Below, piece after piece: positions 55,995 to 64,000 of a DNA stretch of 64,000 bases. Positions within the stretch are counted from its first letter, which is position 1; each line of letters starts with the position of its first letter. The notes below the pieces were generated by a model. It was not told the origin of the DNA. It saw nothing but the letters and a program-made list of their open reading frames with translations, and made no database searches. Position numbers and translations under genes: made by a program. Origin of the DNA: Chlamydia ibidis 10-1398/6 (GTDB lineage: Bacteria; Chlamydiota; Chlamydiia; Chlamydiales; Chlamydiaceae); contig NZ_APJW01000004.1 in NCBI RefSeq assembly GCF_000454725.1, positions 1 through 64,000 on the forward strand, read 5' to 3'.

Positions 55995-56993
55995 ATGTTT
56001 CGTCGTTCTGTTTCCTGGTGCTTATTTTTTGTGATGACTCTACTTTGCTGTACTAGTTGTAACAGCAGGTCCTTGATAGTTCATGGTCTTCCTGGACGAG
56101 AGGCAAACGAAATTGTCGTTTTGCTTGTTAGCAAAGGAGTAGCTGCACAAAAACAACCTCAAGTTGCCTCTGCAGCTGCAGGCGGATCAACTGAACAAAT
56201 GTGGGATATTTCTGTCCCAGCAGCACAAATTACAGAGGCGTTAGCCATCTTAAATCAAGCGGGTCTTCCTCGTATGAAAGGGACAAGCCTGTTAGACCTA
56301 TTTGCTAAGCAAGGTTTAGTGCCCTCAGAAATGCAAGAGAAAATTCGTTATCAAGAAGGCTTATCTGAGCAAATGGCATCCACCATTAGGAAAATGGATG
56401 GTATTGTAGACGCTAGCGTACAGATCTCATTTACTACAGAAACAGAAGAAAATCTCCCACTTACTGCATCCGTTTATATTAAGCATCGAGGCGTTTTAGA
56501 TAACCCTAACAGTATTTTAGCCTCTAAAATTAAACGCTTAGTAGCAAGCGCCGTCCCCGGCTTAGTCCCTGAAAACGTATCTGTAATTAGTGACCGTGCT
56601 GCTTACAGTGATATCACAATTAATGGTCCTTGGGGCTTATCTGATGAAATTGATTATGTGTCTGTTTGGGGGATAGTATTAGCGAAATCTTCATTAGGAA
56701 AATTTCGCTTTGTTTTCTACTGTTTAGTTTTGCTTTTGTTTATTCTTTCAAGCGGTCTACTCTGGCTCATATGGAAGACACATACATTAATTCTCACCTT
56801 AGGGGGAGCTAAAGGGTTCTTTGATCCCGCTCCTTATTCCAAAATAAGCTTAGAAAAAAAATCTGAAGAACCAGGCAAGGAAGAAAAACAAGGAGAATCA
56901 GGACAACAGTTAGATGAAACCGGTGCTTCTAAAGAGGCTAAGGAAAATTCTCCTGAATCCGTAGAAGGAAATGAAGAACATGAGGATGCCTAG
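55995..56993 (+). CDS. sctJ: Type III secretion inner-ring lipoprotein SctJ
   Basis: Builds the inner-membrane ring of the injectisome. The 332-residue lipoprotein has a signal peptide with lipobox-like CTSC (~23-26). Ring-building motifs follow: VHGLPGREANEIVVLLVSKGV and then EGLSEQMASTIRKMDGIVDASVQI. A membrane helix lies at about 237-260. The cytoplasmic tail is ~55 residues, acidic and Glu/Lys-rich. First gene of an operon with CT560 and sctL-R-S-T homologues. Distantly related to the FliF-like protein elsewhere in the window. Confidence 0.95.
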   Translation: MFRRSVSWCLFFVMTLLCCTSCNSRSLIVHGLPGREANEIVVLLVSKGVAAQKQPQVASAAAGGSTEQMWDISVPAAQITEALAILNQAGLPRMKGTSLLDLFAKQGLVPSEMQEKIRYQEGLSEQMASTIRKMDGIVDASVQISFTTETEENLPLTASVYIKHRGVLDNPNSILASKIKRLVASAVPGLVPENVSVISDRAAYSDITINGPWGLSDEIDYVSVWGIVLAKSSLGKFRFVFYCLVLLLFILSSGLLWLIWKTHTLILTLGGAKGFFDPAPYSKISLEKKSEEPGKEEKQGESGQQLDETGASKEAKENSPESVEGNEEHEDA

Positions 56994-57826
56994 TGACAAC
57001 CAATACCTTTGGGACTCTAGATATTTTAATGAAGCATTCCAAAGAAGATAATTTGGGAAGTTTTCTTCCCGAAGATCTTTTGGTCACATCCCCTCATCCC
57101 GAGGATATACCTCTCAAATCTTTGTCCTTTACGATGTGTTGGCTAGCAACGATCCATCCCTCCTGGATTAGTCTTGCTATGAAGAGTTTCCCAGAACAAG
57201 CACAAAGCCAGATTCTAGCGTGGCTACCTTCCTCTTTAATACAAGAATTATCTCCCCTACTTCCCAAAATTGCTATAGCTTCTAAGCGTTGTTCCAATTT
57301 TGGCGCTTTTTATTTGCTAGATATGCTTAGCAGTAAAATACGTCCTCCAGGAATTATAGAAGAGATTTTCTTGCCTGCTTCTCCATTGAACGGATTACTT
57401 TATTATTCGGCCACAACAAAGATGACTCTAATCAACTGTTTAGGATTACATACTTTGGCCAAAGAATTAAAAAATGTTGTTGATAAAGTTGTAATTGAGC
57501 GTGTGCATAAGCTACTTACGCCCACTGAGAAGCTATTTCTAGCCTATTGCCAGTCTCATCCTATAAAACATTTAGAACCAACAACCTTCCTTTTATCTTG
57601 GGAAGCAGATGATGAGTTACGCAATTTTTTACACAGAGAAGGTTTGAAACTTCTTGCGATGGCATTAGCAAAAGAAGATGCTTCTTTCTTGTGGTATTTT
57701 TTACGTCGACTGGATGTTGGTCGGGCTTACATTTTTGAAGAAGCATTGCGAAAATCATACGATCATCCGCATGGCGATTACTTTAAAGATCGTCTTGAAC
57801 AATGCATTAAGGTACTTGTTCCTTAA
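56993..57826 (+). CDS. Type III secretion protein in SctK position (CT560 homologue)
   Basis: A 277-residue soluble protein with GTG start overlapping the sctJ stop; GAGG lies 7 nt upstream. It looks helical and has no membrane segment. In Yersinia-type operons the gene between sctJ and sctL is sctK, an adaptor of the cytoplasmic sorting platform. Length is close to SctK (~210-230). I infer that role from position; primary sequence shows no diagnostic motif. Confidence 0.8.
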   Translation: MTTNTFGTLDILMKHSKEDNLGSFLPEDLLVTSPHPEDIPLKSLSFTMCWLATIHPSWISLAMKSFPEQAQSQILAWLPSSLIQELSPLLPKIAIASKRCSNFGAFYLLDMLSSKIRPPGIIEEIFLPASPLNGLLYYSATTKMTLINCLGLHTLAKELKNVVDKVVIERVHKLLTPTEKLFLAYCQSHPIKHLEPTTFLLSWEADDELRNFLHREGLKLLAMALAKEDASFLWYFLRRLDVGRAYIFEEALRKSYDHPHGDYFKDRLEQCIKVLVP

Positions 57827-57945
57827 AATAAGTTATTAAAACAAGAAGCCAGAGCCTATCTGGTTCGTATAGTAGTGGTAATAGAATAAAAAAGGAGCGG
57901 CGGCTTTTCCTAAGATTGCTTTGGAATATCTGCGCTGTCAAAAGG

Positions 57946-58644
57946 ATGAAATTTTTTAGTTTAATTTTCAAAAATGATGATATAGCGCCTAATAAAAAGA
58001 TTCTTCCTCCTGAAGCTTTCTCTACTCTTCTTGACTCTCAAGAACTTTTGGAAAAAGCAAAAGAAGATAGTGCAGCTTTTATTAGTGCTACTAAAGAAGA
58101 ATGCGAACATCTTCGTCAAGAGGCTAAAGAACGTGGGTTTCAAGAGGGAAGTCAAGCATGGAATCAACAATTGGCCTATTTAGAAAAAGAAACTCATGAA
58201 CTACGAGAAAAATTTAAAGAATCAATAGTTCCCTTAGCAATAGCTAGTGTTAAGAAAATTATAGGCAAAGAGTTAGAAACTCATCCAGATACGATTGTTT
58301 CCATTATTAGTAATGCTCTGAAAGAGCTAACACAACACAAAAAAATTATCATCAATGTTAATCCAAAAGATTTACCTATAGTAGAAGAGCATCGTCCTGC
58401 AATTAAACAAATTGTTGAATATGCTGATACGCTTATTATTGTGCCTAAGGCTGATATCACAGAAGGAGGCTGTATAATTGAAACAGAAGCTGGAATTGTA
58501 AATGCGCAATTGGATGTCCAGCTGGCTGCTTTGGAAAAAGCTTTTTCTTCTATTTTAAAACAAAAAGATCCTACAAATCCTCCCGAGCAACAACAACTGT
58601 CCACATCTGCCCAAGACATGCGGGACAAGCAAGCAGAAGGGTAA
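57946..58644 (+). CDS. sctL: Type III secretion stator protein SctL
   Basis: Binds and regulates the SctN ATPase in the cytoplasm. The 232-residue protein starts MKFFSLIFK; a TTG 30 nt upstream gives a non-homologous extension. Residues ~40-100 form a charged coiled coil including RGFQEGSQAW. The C-terminal domain has PLAIASVKKIIGKELE, IIINVNPKDL and GGCIIETEAGIVNAQLDVQLAALEKA, typical of FliH/SctL. About 120 nt separate it from CT560, with no other gene visible. Confidence 0.93.
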   Translation: MKFFSLIFKNDDIAPNKKILPPEAFSTLLDSQELLEKAKEDSAAFISATKEECEHLRQEAKERGFQEGSQAWNQQLAYLEKETHELREKFKESIVPLAIASVKKIIGKELETHPDTIVSIISNALKELTQHKKIIINVNPKDLPIVEEHRPAIKQIVEYADTLIIVPKADITEGGCIIETEAGIVNAQLDVQLAALEKAFSSILKQKDPTNPPEQQQLSTSAQDMRDKQAEG

Positions 58645-58653
58645 ATAAATATT

Positions 58654-59571
58654 ATGCAGAGTAATTTTCGAGCTTTCTTGTTTGTCTTTCTGCTTAGTAC
58701 TTCATGGTGTTTTGGAGAATCTCAAGTATATGATGGGGCGTGCAAATCACGATGTTACCCACAGCAAACTATTAGTGAAGTTTCTCCTCCTCAGCAAATG
58801 GAAATGCCGAAGGCTCATCCTATGCCAACGTATCGTGAACGTGTAACTGCCGATGATGTTCTTCCAAAGGAAAATCTTTCATCTGGAAGTTTCTCAGATA
58901 CGTATCCCGATTTAACGACGCAGGCAATTATTCTAATTTTTCTGGCGTTGTCACCATTTCTAGTGATGTTATTGACCTCTTATTTAAAAATTATCATCAC
59001 GTTGGTTTTGTTAAGAAATGCTCTCGGAGTTCAGCAAACTCCTCCCAGTCAAGTCCTTAATGGAATAGCTCTTATATTATCGATATACGTAATGTTCCCT
59101 ACGGGGGTTGCTATGTATAACGATGCCCGCAAAGAAATAGCTGCCAATACTATTCCTCGAGACTTGTTCTCCGCAGAAGGCGCGGAAACTGTATTCGTAG
59201 CCTTAAATAAATCGAAAGAGCCCCTACGTTCTTTTCTCATAAGAAACACACCAAAATCGCAGATTCAGAGCTTCTATAAAATCTCGCAAAAAACCTTCCC
59301 CGCTGAGATTCGAGAACATATGACCGCCTCAGACTTTGTCATTGTGATACCGGCATTTATTATGGGGCAAATAAAAAATGCATTTGAAATAGGTGTATTG
59401 ATTTATCTACCATTCTTTGTCATTGATTTAGTTACGGCCAATGTTTTGGTTGCGATGCAAATGATGATGTTATCACCATTATCCATCTCATTGCCTTTAA
59501 AACTCTTGTTAGTGGTTATGGTAGATGGTTGGACTTTATTACTTCAGGGTCTAATGATTAGCTTTAAATAG
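58654..59571 (+). CDS. sctR: Type III export gate protein SctR
   Basis: Forms the core export pore with SctS and SctT. The 305-residue protein is longer than usual (~215). It begins with a Sec-type signal sequence and a ~70-residue periplasmic, Pro-rich extension before the first conserved helix. Family segments: LVMLLTSYLKIIITLVLLRNALGVQQTPPSQVLNG, MTASDFVIVIPAFIMGQIKNAFEIGVLIYLPFFVIDLV. Four membrane helices are conserved. Confidence 0.96.
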   Translation: MQSNFRAFLFVFLLSTSWCFGESQVYDGACKSRCYPQQTISEVSPPQQMEMPKAHPMPTYRERVTADDVLPKENLSSGSFSDTYPDLTTQAIILIFLALSPFLVMLLTSYLKIIITLVLLRNALGVQQTPPSQVLNGIALILSIYVMFPTGVAMYNDARKEIAANTIPRDLFSAEGAETVFVALNKSKEPLRSFLIRNTPKSQIQSFYKISQKTFPAEIREHMTASDFVIVIPAFIMGQIKNAFEIGVLIYLPFFVIDLVTANVLVAMQMMMLSPLSISLPLKLLLVVMVDGWTLLLQGLMISFK

Positions 59572-59580
59572 GGTCGTCTC

Positions 59581-59865
59581 GTGATTGCACTTGCTACTAG
59601 TTTCAAATCAATGCTCTTTGAATATTCTTATCAGTCCCTATTGCTGATTTTGATTATTTCTGCACCTCCTATTATTATAGCGTCTATTGTAGGTATTCTT
59701 GTTGCTATTTTCCAAGCGGCAACGCAAATTCAAGAACAAACTTTTGCCTTCGCTATTAAACTAGTTGTCATTTTTGGAACTTTGATGATCTGTGGGGGAT
59801 GGCTTAGCAATATGATTTTTCGTTTTGCTTCACAGATTTTCCAAAACTTTTATAAATGGAAGTAA
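59581..59865 (+). CDS. sctS: Type III export gate protein SctS
   Basis: Small 94-residue pore component with two membrane helices (about 15-40 and 58-80) joined by the conserved loop IFQAATQIQEQTFAFAIKL. GTG start, GGGTCG just upstream. Ten nt after sctR, six before sctT. Confidence 0.95.
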   Translation: MIALATSFKSMLFEYSYQSLLLILIISAPPIIIASIVGILVAIFQAATQIQEQTFAFAIKLVVIFGTLMICGGWLSNMIFRFASQIFQNFYKWK

Positions 59866-59871
59866 ACTCTT

Positions 59872-60741
59872 ATGGCAATCTCTTTACCGGAGCTTGTTTC
59901 TTCTTTTAGTTCTAGATATTTAGACTATATTTTTCAGCATCCTCCAGCATATGTTTGGAGTGTTTTTTTGCTGCTGCTATCACGTTTACTGCCTATTTTT
60001 GCTATTGTTCCCTTTTTAGGAGCGAAATTATTCCCCTCGCCCATAAAAATTGGTATCGGTTTATCTTGGTTAGCACTTATATTTCCTCTCGTACTTTCAC
60101 AAACTCATATCACTAACTACTTAGACGATAACATTTTCTATTTTCTGATTATTAAAGAGATATTTATAGGAACATTAATCGGTTTTATCCTCTCTTTTCC
60201 TTTTTATGCTGCGCAATCTGCAGGTTCTTTTATTACTAACCAGCAAGGTATTCAAGGGTTAGAAGGTGCTACCTCTTTGATCTCTATCGAACAAACATCT
60301 CCTCATGGGATTTTTTATCATTATTTTGTAACAATTACATTCTGGCTTGTTGGAGGACATAGAATTATTCTTGCTATTGTTTTACAATCACTGGCAGTAA
60401 TTCCAATTCACTCATTTGTTCCGATAGAGATGATGTCTCTCAAAGCTCCAGTATGGGTAGCAATCATCAAAATGTGCCAACTCTGCTTAGTAATGACTAT
60501 TCAACTGAGTGCTCCAGCAGCGGTTGCTATGCTAATGTCCGATTTATTTCTTGGAATTATTAATAGGATGGCTCCACAAGTACAAGTTATCTACTTACTA
60601 TCGGCACTAAAAGCTTTCATGGGATTGCTATTTTTGACTCTTTCTTGGTGGTTCATAGTAAAACAAATAGACTACTTCACCCTTGCATGGTTCAAGGAGA
60701 CGCCGTACATGCTGCTAGGGAAGCATGCGAATGTCCTGTAG
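59872..60741 (+). CDS. sctT: Type III export gate protein SctT
   Basis: A 289-residue integral membrane protein of the export gate, about six to eight membrane helices. Typical segments are LLLSRLLPIFAIVPFLG, IIKEIFIGTLIGFILSFPFYAAQSAGSFI, SIEQTSPHGIF and SAPAAVAMLMSDLFLGIINRMAPQVQVIYL. It closes the sctJ-K-L-R-S-T run. No further export gate gene follows in this window. Confidence 0.96.
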   Translation: MAISLPELVSSFSSRYLDYIFQHPPAYVWSVFLLLLSRLLPIFAIVPFLGAKLFPSPIKIGIGLSWLALIFPLVLSQTHITNYLDDNIFYFLIIKEIFIGTLIGFILSFPFYAAQSAGSFITNQQGIQGLEGATSLISIEQTSPHGIFYHYFVTITFWLVGGHRIILAIVLQSLAVIPIHSFVPIEMMSLKAPVWVAIIKMCQLCLVMTIQLSAPAAVAMLMSDLFLGIINRMAPQVQVIYLLSALKAFMGLLFLTLSWWFIVKQIDYFTLAWFKETPYMLLGKHANVL

Positions 60742-60838
60742 TCACAGTATTCCTGAAAAAGACGACGACAGACTTGATTGTAATTAGTTACTCTTCAGAG
60801 CTAGGCGCCGTCCTTTCTACTAGTCACAGATACAATCA

Positions 60839-61276
60839 CTAAACTTTAGGATTTTGGTTGTTGCTAGAAAGCAGAACAAGAATCAGACACAACACAATAA
60901 ACGCGACTGTAAATGGGAAAACGTTAATCAAAAAGAAGAGTAACAAGCCGCAGAGCAGTGCATTCTTTGCTGGTCCGTTCTTTGCATAGTAGATTTGTAA
61001 ATTTTTGAGCATTCCTTGAAGCTCCGGATAAAAACCTAAAACGATACCGCAAGCAACGAATAAGCCACCTACCCAAGAAACAAAATCAGCAATAATACCA
61101 AATAAAACTAAAGCACCGCTAATCGCTTCACGCATATGATGAGAGAAAAATCTCTTCAAGATTCCTATCTTAGGATTGGCATTTACATCCTGCACCTTTT
61201 TCTTCAAAGTGTCAAACTGAGAAGAAGCAGATGGCTCTTGTGATGAGGGATTTTCTTTTGGTGTCTCATCTGCCAT
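60839..61276 (-). CDS. Hypothetical membrane protein (CT565 homologue)
   Basis: A 145-residue protein. The Ser/Pro-rich N-terminus (MADETPKENPSSQEP) leads into three hydrophobic segments (about residues 50-66, 72-92 and 112-140). The ATG has AAGG about 7 nt upstream; a GTG 45 nt further up is open but adds a Lys-rich non-homologous stretch. Converges on the sctT operon. Function unknown. Confidence 0.82.
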   Translation of the reverse strand: MADETPKENPSSQEPSASSQFDTLKKKVQDVNANPKIGILKRFFSHHMREAISGALVLFGIIADFVSWVGGLFVACGIVLGFYPELQGMLKNLQIYYAKNGPAKNALLCGLLLFFLINVFPFTVAFIVLCLILVLLSSNNQNPKV

Positions 61277-61303
61277 GGTCTTACCTTTAAAATTCTTTTT
61301 TTT

Positions 61304-61332
61304 TAAATAGTTTATGTACACACAATTATCAA
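61304..61332 (-). promoter_or_regulatory. Candidate promoter of the CT565 homologue
   Basis: On the minus strand TTGATA (61332-61327), 17-nt spacer, TATTTA (61309-61304). It lies between the upstream operon's terminator and the gene, where a promoter is needed. Confidence 0.4.
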
Positions 61333-61383
61333 AAGAAATATTTAAAAATAAATAAGAAATTTTTAATTACAAATAAACAAAAT

Positions 61384-61408
61384 TCCCAAAGGCTTTTATT
61401 CTTTGGGA
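61384..61408 (-). terminator. Rho-independent terminator of the type II secretion operon
   Basis: TCCCAAAG (61384-61391) pairs with CTTTGGGA (61401-61408), 8 bp, 9-nt loop. On the minus strand the stem is followed by ATTTTGTTTATTTG. It lies about 45 nt after the stop of the last gene of the operon. Confidence 0.7.
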
Positions 61409-61454
61409 GATAGACCCTGCTTATTTCTCAGAATGTTATAAGTTGGATAATTTT

Positions 61455-62480
61455 CTACCCGTGAATCCGGGACTTTTGATTACTTAATATTTTTTTCTGA
61501 CAAAGACAACGAGATGGCACCCCCGTATCGGGGTCTAGAAGAAAAATATAATCCCCGGCACTACCAAGCGTATAGTCAAAAACCTTAGAGCCAGCCAATT
61601 CTAACAAATCATAACGAGATAAAAGGATCTGTACTTTTTCCTGTAGTTCTGCTCGAAATACCGTTCGTGTTTTGAAAATATCAAGAATAGCGTTCTGCCC
61701 ACTATTTTTTACCATTTCTTCTTGCATTTTGACGTTGTCCCAAATTTTACGGCGACAAAGTTCGATATCTCGATATGCATCGGCATGATTAACAACAGCA
61801 TTTAAAAGCAACGGATCCATAAATATTAAATTAAGGTTACAATATTTTGGTTGCTTTTCTTCATAGTGCAAAAAATTGAGTAAAGGTTGGGCTTTCTTAG
61901 ATCCTTTTAGGACAGTATAGAGAAGATCGGCTTCTTCTAAGGGAAGAGTTAGAGTTTCAATGATGTCCACACCATAGACTTTAGCTCCCTCCATAATTTC
62001 TGCCTTCCTATCGAGTAGGGAATGTATGATTTTTGTTTCTGTACCTGGAGGAATACATTGGGTATCAACATAAGCTAACCTTAGTAACCTAAGAAATATA
62101 GAATACCAGGAAACAGGGTTATGGTATTCTTCGGGTGATTCTTGTAGCAATGCATAAAGATTAAAGCGGGAATTATTTGGTGGTTGTGAAAAAGGCACTT
62201 TCAAAGATCGATATTTACGTTTTCTTGTCACACTTACCTTTGCAAATTTATCTCCCGAAGTAACTTCTTTTTCTTTCGAAATTTTTTCTCCTGAATTAAG
62301 CCTCTTGACTTTGTTTTGATAAGAGATCTCAGCACAAGCTGAGTGCTGGGCTCTTAAAAAACTCTCTTTCTTTTCGATGGCAATGTGGTAGGCATGACGC
62401 TTTCTGGCATTTACCGCATCGAAAGATACAAGTGATACCAAAGATGCTAAACAAAGAAGGGTAAACATATACGACTGCAT
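61455..62480 (-). CDS. GspK-like candidate, last gene of the type II pseudopilin operon (CT566 homologue)
   Basis: A 341-residue protein starting MQSYMFTLLCLASLVSLVSFDAVNARKR: a very short basic-less leader, one hydrophobic N-terminal helix, then basic residues, like a pseudopilin. It lacks Glu at +5, as GspK minor pseudopilins do. Its size matches GspK (about 320-340), and its position after two other minor pseudopilins matches GspJ-GspK order. The rest is helical with no clear family motif. GGAG lies 8 nt before the ATG. GspK identity is inference. Confidence 0.78.
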   Translation of the reverse strand: MQSYMFTLLCLASLVSLVSFDAVNARKRHAYHIAIEKKESFLRAQHSACAEISYQNKVKRLNSGEKISKEKEVTSGDKFAKVSVTRKRKYRSLKVPFSQPPNNSRFNLYALLQESPEEYHNPVSWYSIFLRLLRLAYVDTQCIPPGTETKIIHSLLDRKAEIMEGAKVYGVDIIETLTLPLEEADLLYTVLKGSKKAQPLLNFLHYEEKQPKYCNLNLIFMDPLLLNAVVNHADAYRDIELCRRKIWDNVKMQEEMVKNSGQNAILDIFKTRTVFRAELQEKVQILLSRYDLLELAGSKVFDYTLGSAGDYIFLLDPDTGVPSRCLCQKKILSNQKSRIHG

Positions 62481-62482
62481 AG

Positions 62483-63010
62483 CTACATCTCCAAGGGAAA
62501 CTGGTAGGATAGGGTGCGTGCTGAGTGCCCAGGCACTTCACGACATATAGTCACATAAATTTCCCTATTAGCCCTATTTTCATCACCTAAAGATGAAAAG
62601 TCTACGTGAGATACATGATTTAGTAGAATCAAACGTTCTCTTTTATGTGAATTTCTAAGGCTTTGAATATGAAGCTCTAACTTACGATCAGAGAAATTAT
62701 AAACAACATCCCCCCTCACGACGCCAGCTAAATCAGGATCGCGGTATACACCGCGATCAAACATAACAGAACATAACGATGTTGTGTTTTCTTTCGGTAA
62801 GTCATAAACCGAACTGAATAGATTTCTTAGTTGGAAATAGGCACGATTCTCCTGAAGAAATATAGCATATATTTTTTCATTTTTCTTTTGTGTACAAAAC
62901 ATACGGGTATGCCAAAAGCCTAGTGTAGCGAGTAGCAAACCAAGCAAAGTAAAAGAAACCGTTACTTCTAGCAGCAGAAAAGAATGCTTTCTTCTTACAA
63001 CACCACGCAT
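62483..63010 (-). CDS. Minor pseudopilin, type II secretion (CT567 homologue)
   Basis: A 175-residue protein with a class III (prepilin) signal: basic MRGVVRRKHS, then FLLLEVTVSFTLLGLLLATLGF with Glu at +5. The expected -1 Gly is Ser. A globular C-terminal domain follows. Overlaps the end of the upstream CT568 homologue by 16 nt. Size and order suggest GspJ, or GspI/H; I cannot choose. In other bacteria these form the pseudopilus tip in the periplasm. Confidence 0.82.
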   Translation of the reverse strand: MRGVVRRKHSFLLLEVTVSFTLLGLLLATLGFWHTRMFCTQKKNEKIYAIFLQENRAYFQLRNLFSSVYDLPKENTTSLCSVMFDRGVYRDPDLAGVVRGDVVYNFSDRKLELHIQSLRNSHKRERLILLNHVSHVDFSSLGDENRANREIYVTICREVPGHSARTLSYQFPLEM

Positions 63011-63432
63011 ACACTTCTCTCTATAGAAATAGTTTGTCTAGAACCGGCAAATAAATGAATCTCTACGTCAGCAAAACATGCGTTCACCTGCCGTGATTCA
63101 TTACGCACAGCCTTTCGAATATTTACAGTATACGTATAGGATACTTTTAGGATGTTACCTTGACTTGTATAGAGGTAAGAACCTAAATAACCTTCTCCCT
63201 GACAAGGAAGATCACCATTACGCATCTGATCACGCATATTCTTCTCTACTGCGAAGAAACAAGTATCTATAATCGGGGGCAGTTGTAAATTGAGGATGTC
63301 ATCTTCTAAAGATCGGTGGAGACTACAATAAAATCGGATACAGGGGACAAGGACCGCACATACTAAGGATAATGCCATTAGTACTTCTACAAGCAAAAAG
63401 CTTCGCTTCTGTTTTTTCCTAAGAAGCTTCAT
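62995..63432 (-). CDS. Minor pseudopilin, type II secretion (CT568 homologue)
   Basis: A 145-residue protein with a prepilin signal MKLLRKKQKRS, then FLLVEVLMALSLVCAVLVPCI with Glu at +5 and Ser at -1. The globular part has beta-rich segments (GYLGSYLYTSQGNILKVSYTYTVNI). Size and order fit GspI or GspH. It starts two bases after the gspG stop. Confidence 0.82.
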   Translation of the reverse strand: MKLLRKKQKRSFLLVEVLMALSLVCAVLVPCIRFYCSLHRSLEDDILNLQLPPIIDTCFFAVEKNMRDQMRNGDLPCQGEGYLGSYLYTSQGNILKVSYTYTVNIRKAVRNESRQVNACFADVEIHLFAGSRQTISIERSVCVVL

Positions 63433-63434
63433 AA

Positions 63435-63803
63435 CTATCTATTGTGCTTTTCAATACGCTTAGAAAATACCAGAAGATCATCACCTTTATCGTTGAGTTG
63501 AACAATAAGATCATTCCCCCAAGCATCTTTCAATAATTTGCTGCCTTCTCGACACCAAGAAGACTCCGCAAGAATAGCTTCTTTACGCGCGATTACTTCT
63601 TTTAGTGAAGCTCCGCTCGATGCGTACTCCATCATCAAAATATCATAAACTTTAGCACAATTCTGCTCCGTTTGAAAAATCTTACCCTTCTGGATACTAC
63701 CACGCATATTGAACGCTAGGGCACTCCCAACAATTCCTATTAAGGTGATAACAACCATCATCTCAATTAAAGTAATTGATTGTTTACGTTTTTGTTTTCT
63801 CAT
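63435..63803 (-). CDS. gspG: Major pseudopilin GspG
   Basis: Main subunit of the type II secretion pseudopilus, 122 residues. Leader MRKQKRKQS is followed by ITLIEMMVVITLIGIVGSALAFNM (TLIEMMVV is the conserved pilin N-terminus). The family's AWGNDL segment (usual DPWGxPY) is partly present as DAWGNDLIVQL. Ser, not Gly, is at -1. Lies 22 nt after gspF. Confidence 0.92.
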   Translation of the reverse strand: MRKQKRKQSITLIEMMVVITLIGIVGSALAFNMRGSIQKGKIFQTEQNCAKVYDILMMEYASSGASLKEVIARKEAILAESSWCREGSKLLKDAWGNDLIVQLNDKGDDLLVFSKRIEKHNR

Positions 63804-63825
63804 ACAATCCTACTGAACCTAACAA

Positions 63826-64000
63826 TTATAATGTTTGTATGTTACTGGTTAGCGGTATTAATACTGCCAACATAATAACCCCTATAACTCCTCCAAGAAC
63901 TACTAAGATAACTGGTTGGCACCACGAGGTTATCCAGCTAAGAGTTTTTTGTGTATCCTCATTGTAAATATTAGCAATATAACCTAACACGTCTGCTAAT
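63826..64000 (-). CDS. gspF: Type II secretion inner-membrane protein GspF, C-terminal part
   Basis: Only the last ~57 codons are in the window; the gene continues past the right edge. The translation LADVLGYIANIYNEDTQKTLSWITSWCQPVILVVLGGVIGVIMLAVLIPLTSN has the GspF/PilC ending: a long helix, a Pro-containing start of the last membrane helix, Gly-rich core and a terminal Pro. Followed at once by gspG, the usual gspF-gspG order. Confidence 0.9.
   Translation of the reverse strand, partial: LADVLGYIANIYNEDTQKTLSWITSWCQPVILVVLGGVIGVIMLAVLIPLTSNIQTL

Noticed and set aside
57827..57945. Extra small gene or promoter between CT560 and sctL
   Set aside because: No open frame with a start signal; the upstream TTG extension of sctL is not homologous to known SctL starts and no clear promoter pair is present.
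60645..60842. Small plus-strand open frame at the end of sctT
   Set aside because: Overlaps the conserved SctT C-terminus out of frame; no ribosome site; Thr/Ser-rich noise.

Overview
The window is chromosomal DNA of a Chlamydia species. The evidence is a dense set of chlamydial signature genes in a typical chlamydial order: porB, split type III secretion operons, flagellar-type secretion paralogues, paired SNF2 helicases with SWIM fingers, GTP-type pckA, and mreB/rodA. The sequence is AT-rich (roughly 39-40% GC by eye) with short intergenic gaps. Protein details look like the C. psittaci/caviae/felis/abortus group rather than C. trachomatis, but I cannot resolve the species. CT numbers are C. 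trachomatis D/UW-3 homologue numbers recalled from memory and assigned by order and product. No prophage, insertion sequence, CRISPR array or recently acquired island is visible.

Layout. 1-1087: 5' part of an alanine/glycine:Na+ symporter and a lipoprotein. 1353-2726: a Chlamydia-specific exported protein. 2744-5807: riboflavin genes ribD, ribBA, ribH. 5850-9972: serS, then a VIT-like membrane protein beside a P1B-4 metal ATPase. 9973-15720: rodA, short birA, a LemA-like protein, an rRNA pseudouridine synthase, gpmA, and a degenerate NifS/NifU pair. 15827-19064: flagellar-type genes (FliF fused to a FliG-like domain, FliH, FliI, FliJ-like). 19084-22601: UAP-type pyrophosphorylase, gpsA, porB. 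22598-26101: two paralogous large Chlamydia-specific proteins (CT712, CT711). 26223-32627: pckA, mreB and a SNF2 helicase. 32628-33071: a gene-free stretch. 33072-37834: tRNA-Gly, tig, clpP, clpX, pcnB. 37958-39965: der and CT702, which appears to carry two phage tail-fibre 'pyocin-knob' repeats. 40012-47733: secA, a TPR protein, psd, mnmE, nth. 47887-55823: brnQ, a second SNF2 helicase, a zinc-ribbon membrane protein, lpdA, lipA. 55995-60741: type III operon sctJ-CT560-sctL-R-S-T. 60839-64000: CT565 and a type II secretion operon (gspF end, gspG, two minor pseudopilins and a GspK-sized protein).

Common themes. Three secretion systems are represented: the main type III apparatus, a set of flagellar-derived paralogues, and type II pseudopilins. 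Envelope and division functions (mreB, rodA, psd, porB) suit an organism that divides with MreB. Proteostasis genes (tig, clpP, clpX) lie behind a tRNA gene. The clpP leader has a near-consensus promoter followed by an intrinsic-terminator-like hairpin, which suggests attenuation. Fe-S and metal handling is represented by the VIT-like protein, the P1B-4 ATPase, NifS/NifU, lipA and nth, several of which have unusual active-site residues.

Promoters were found by eye against the sigma66/sigma70 consensus, and all functions are inferred from motifs. The best candidates for something undescribed are the tandem pyocin-knob protein (CT702), the clpP-clpX leader, the catalytically impaired NifS/NifU pair, the structured non-coding block near 32.85-33.0 kb, and the shared Ser at -1 of the pseudopilin cleavage sites.
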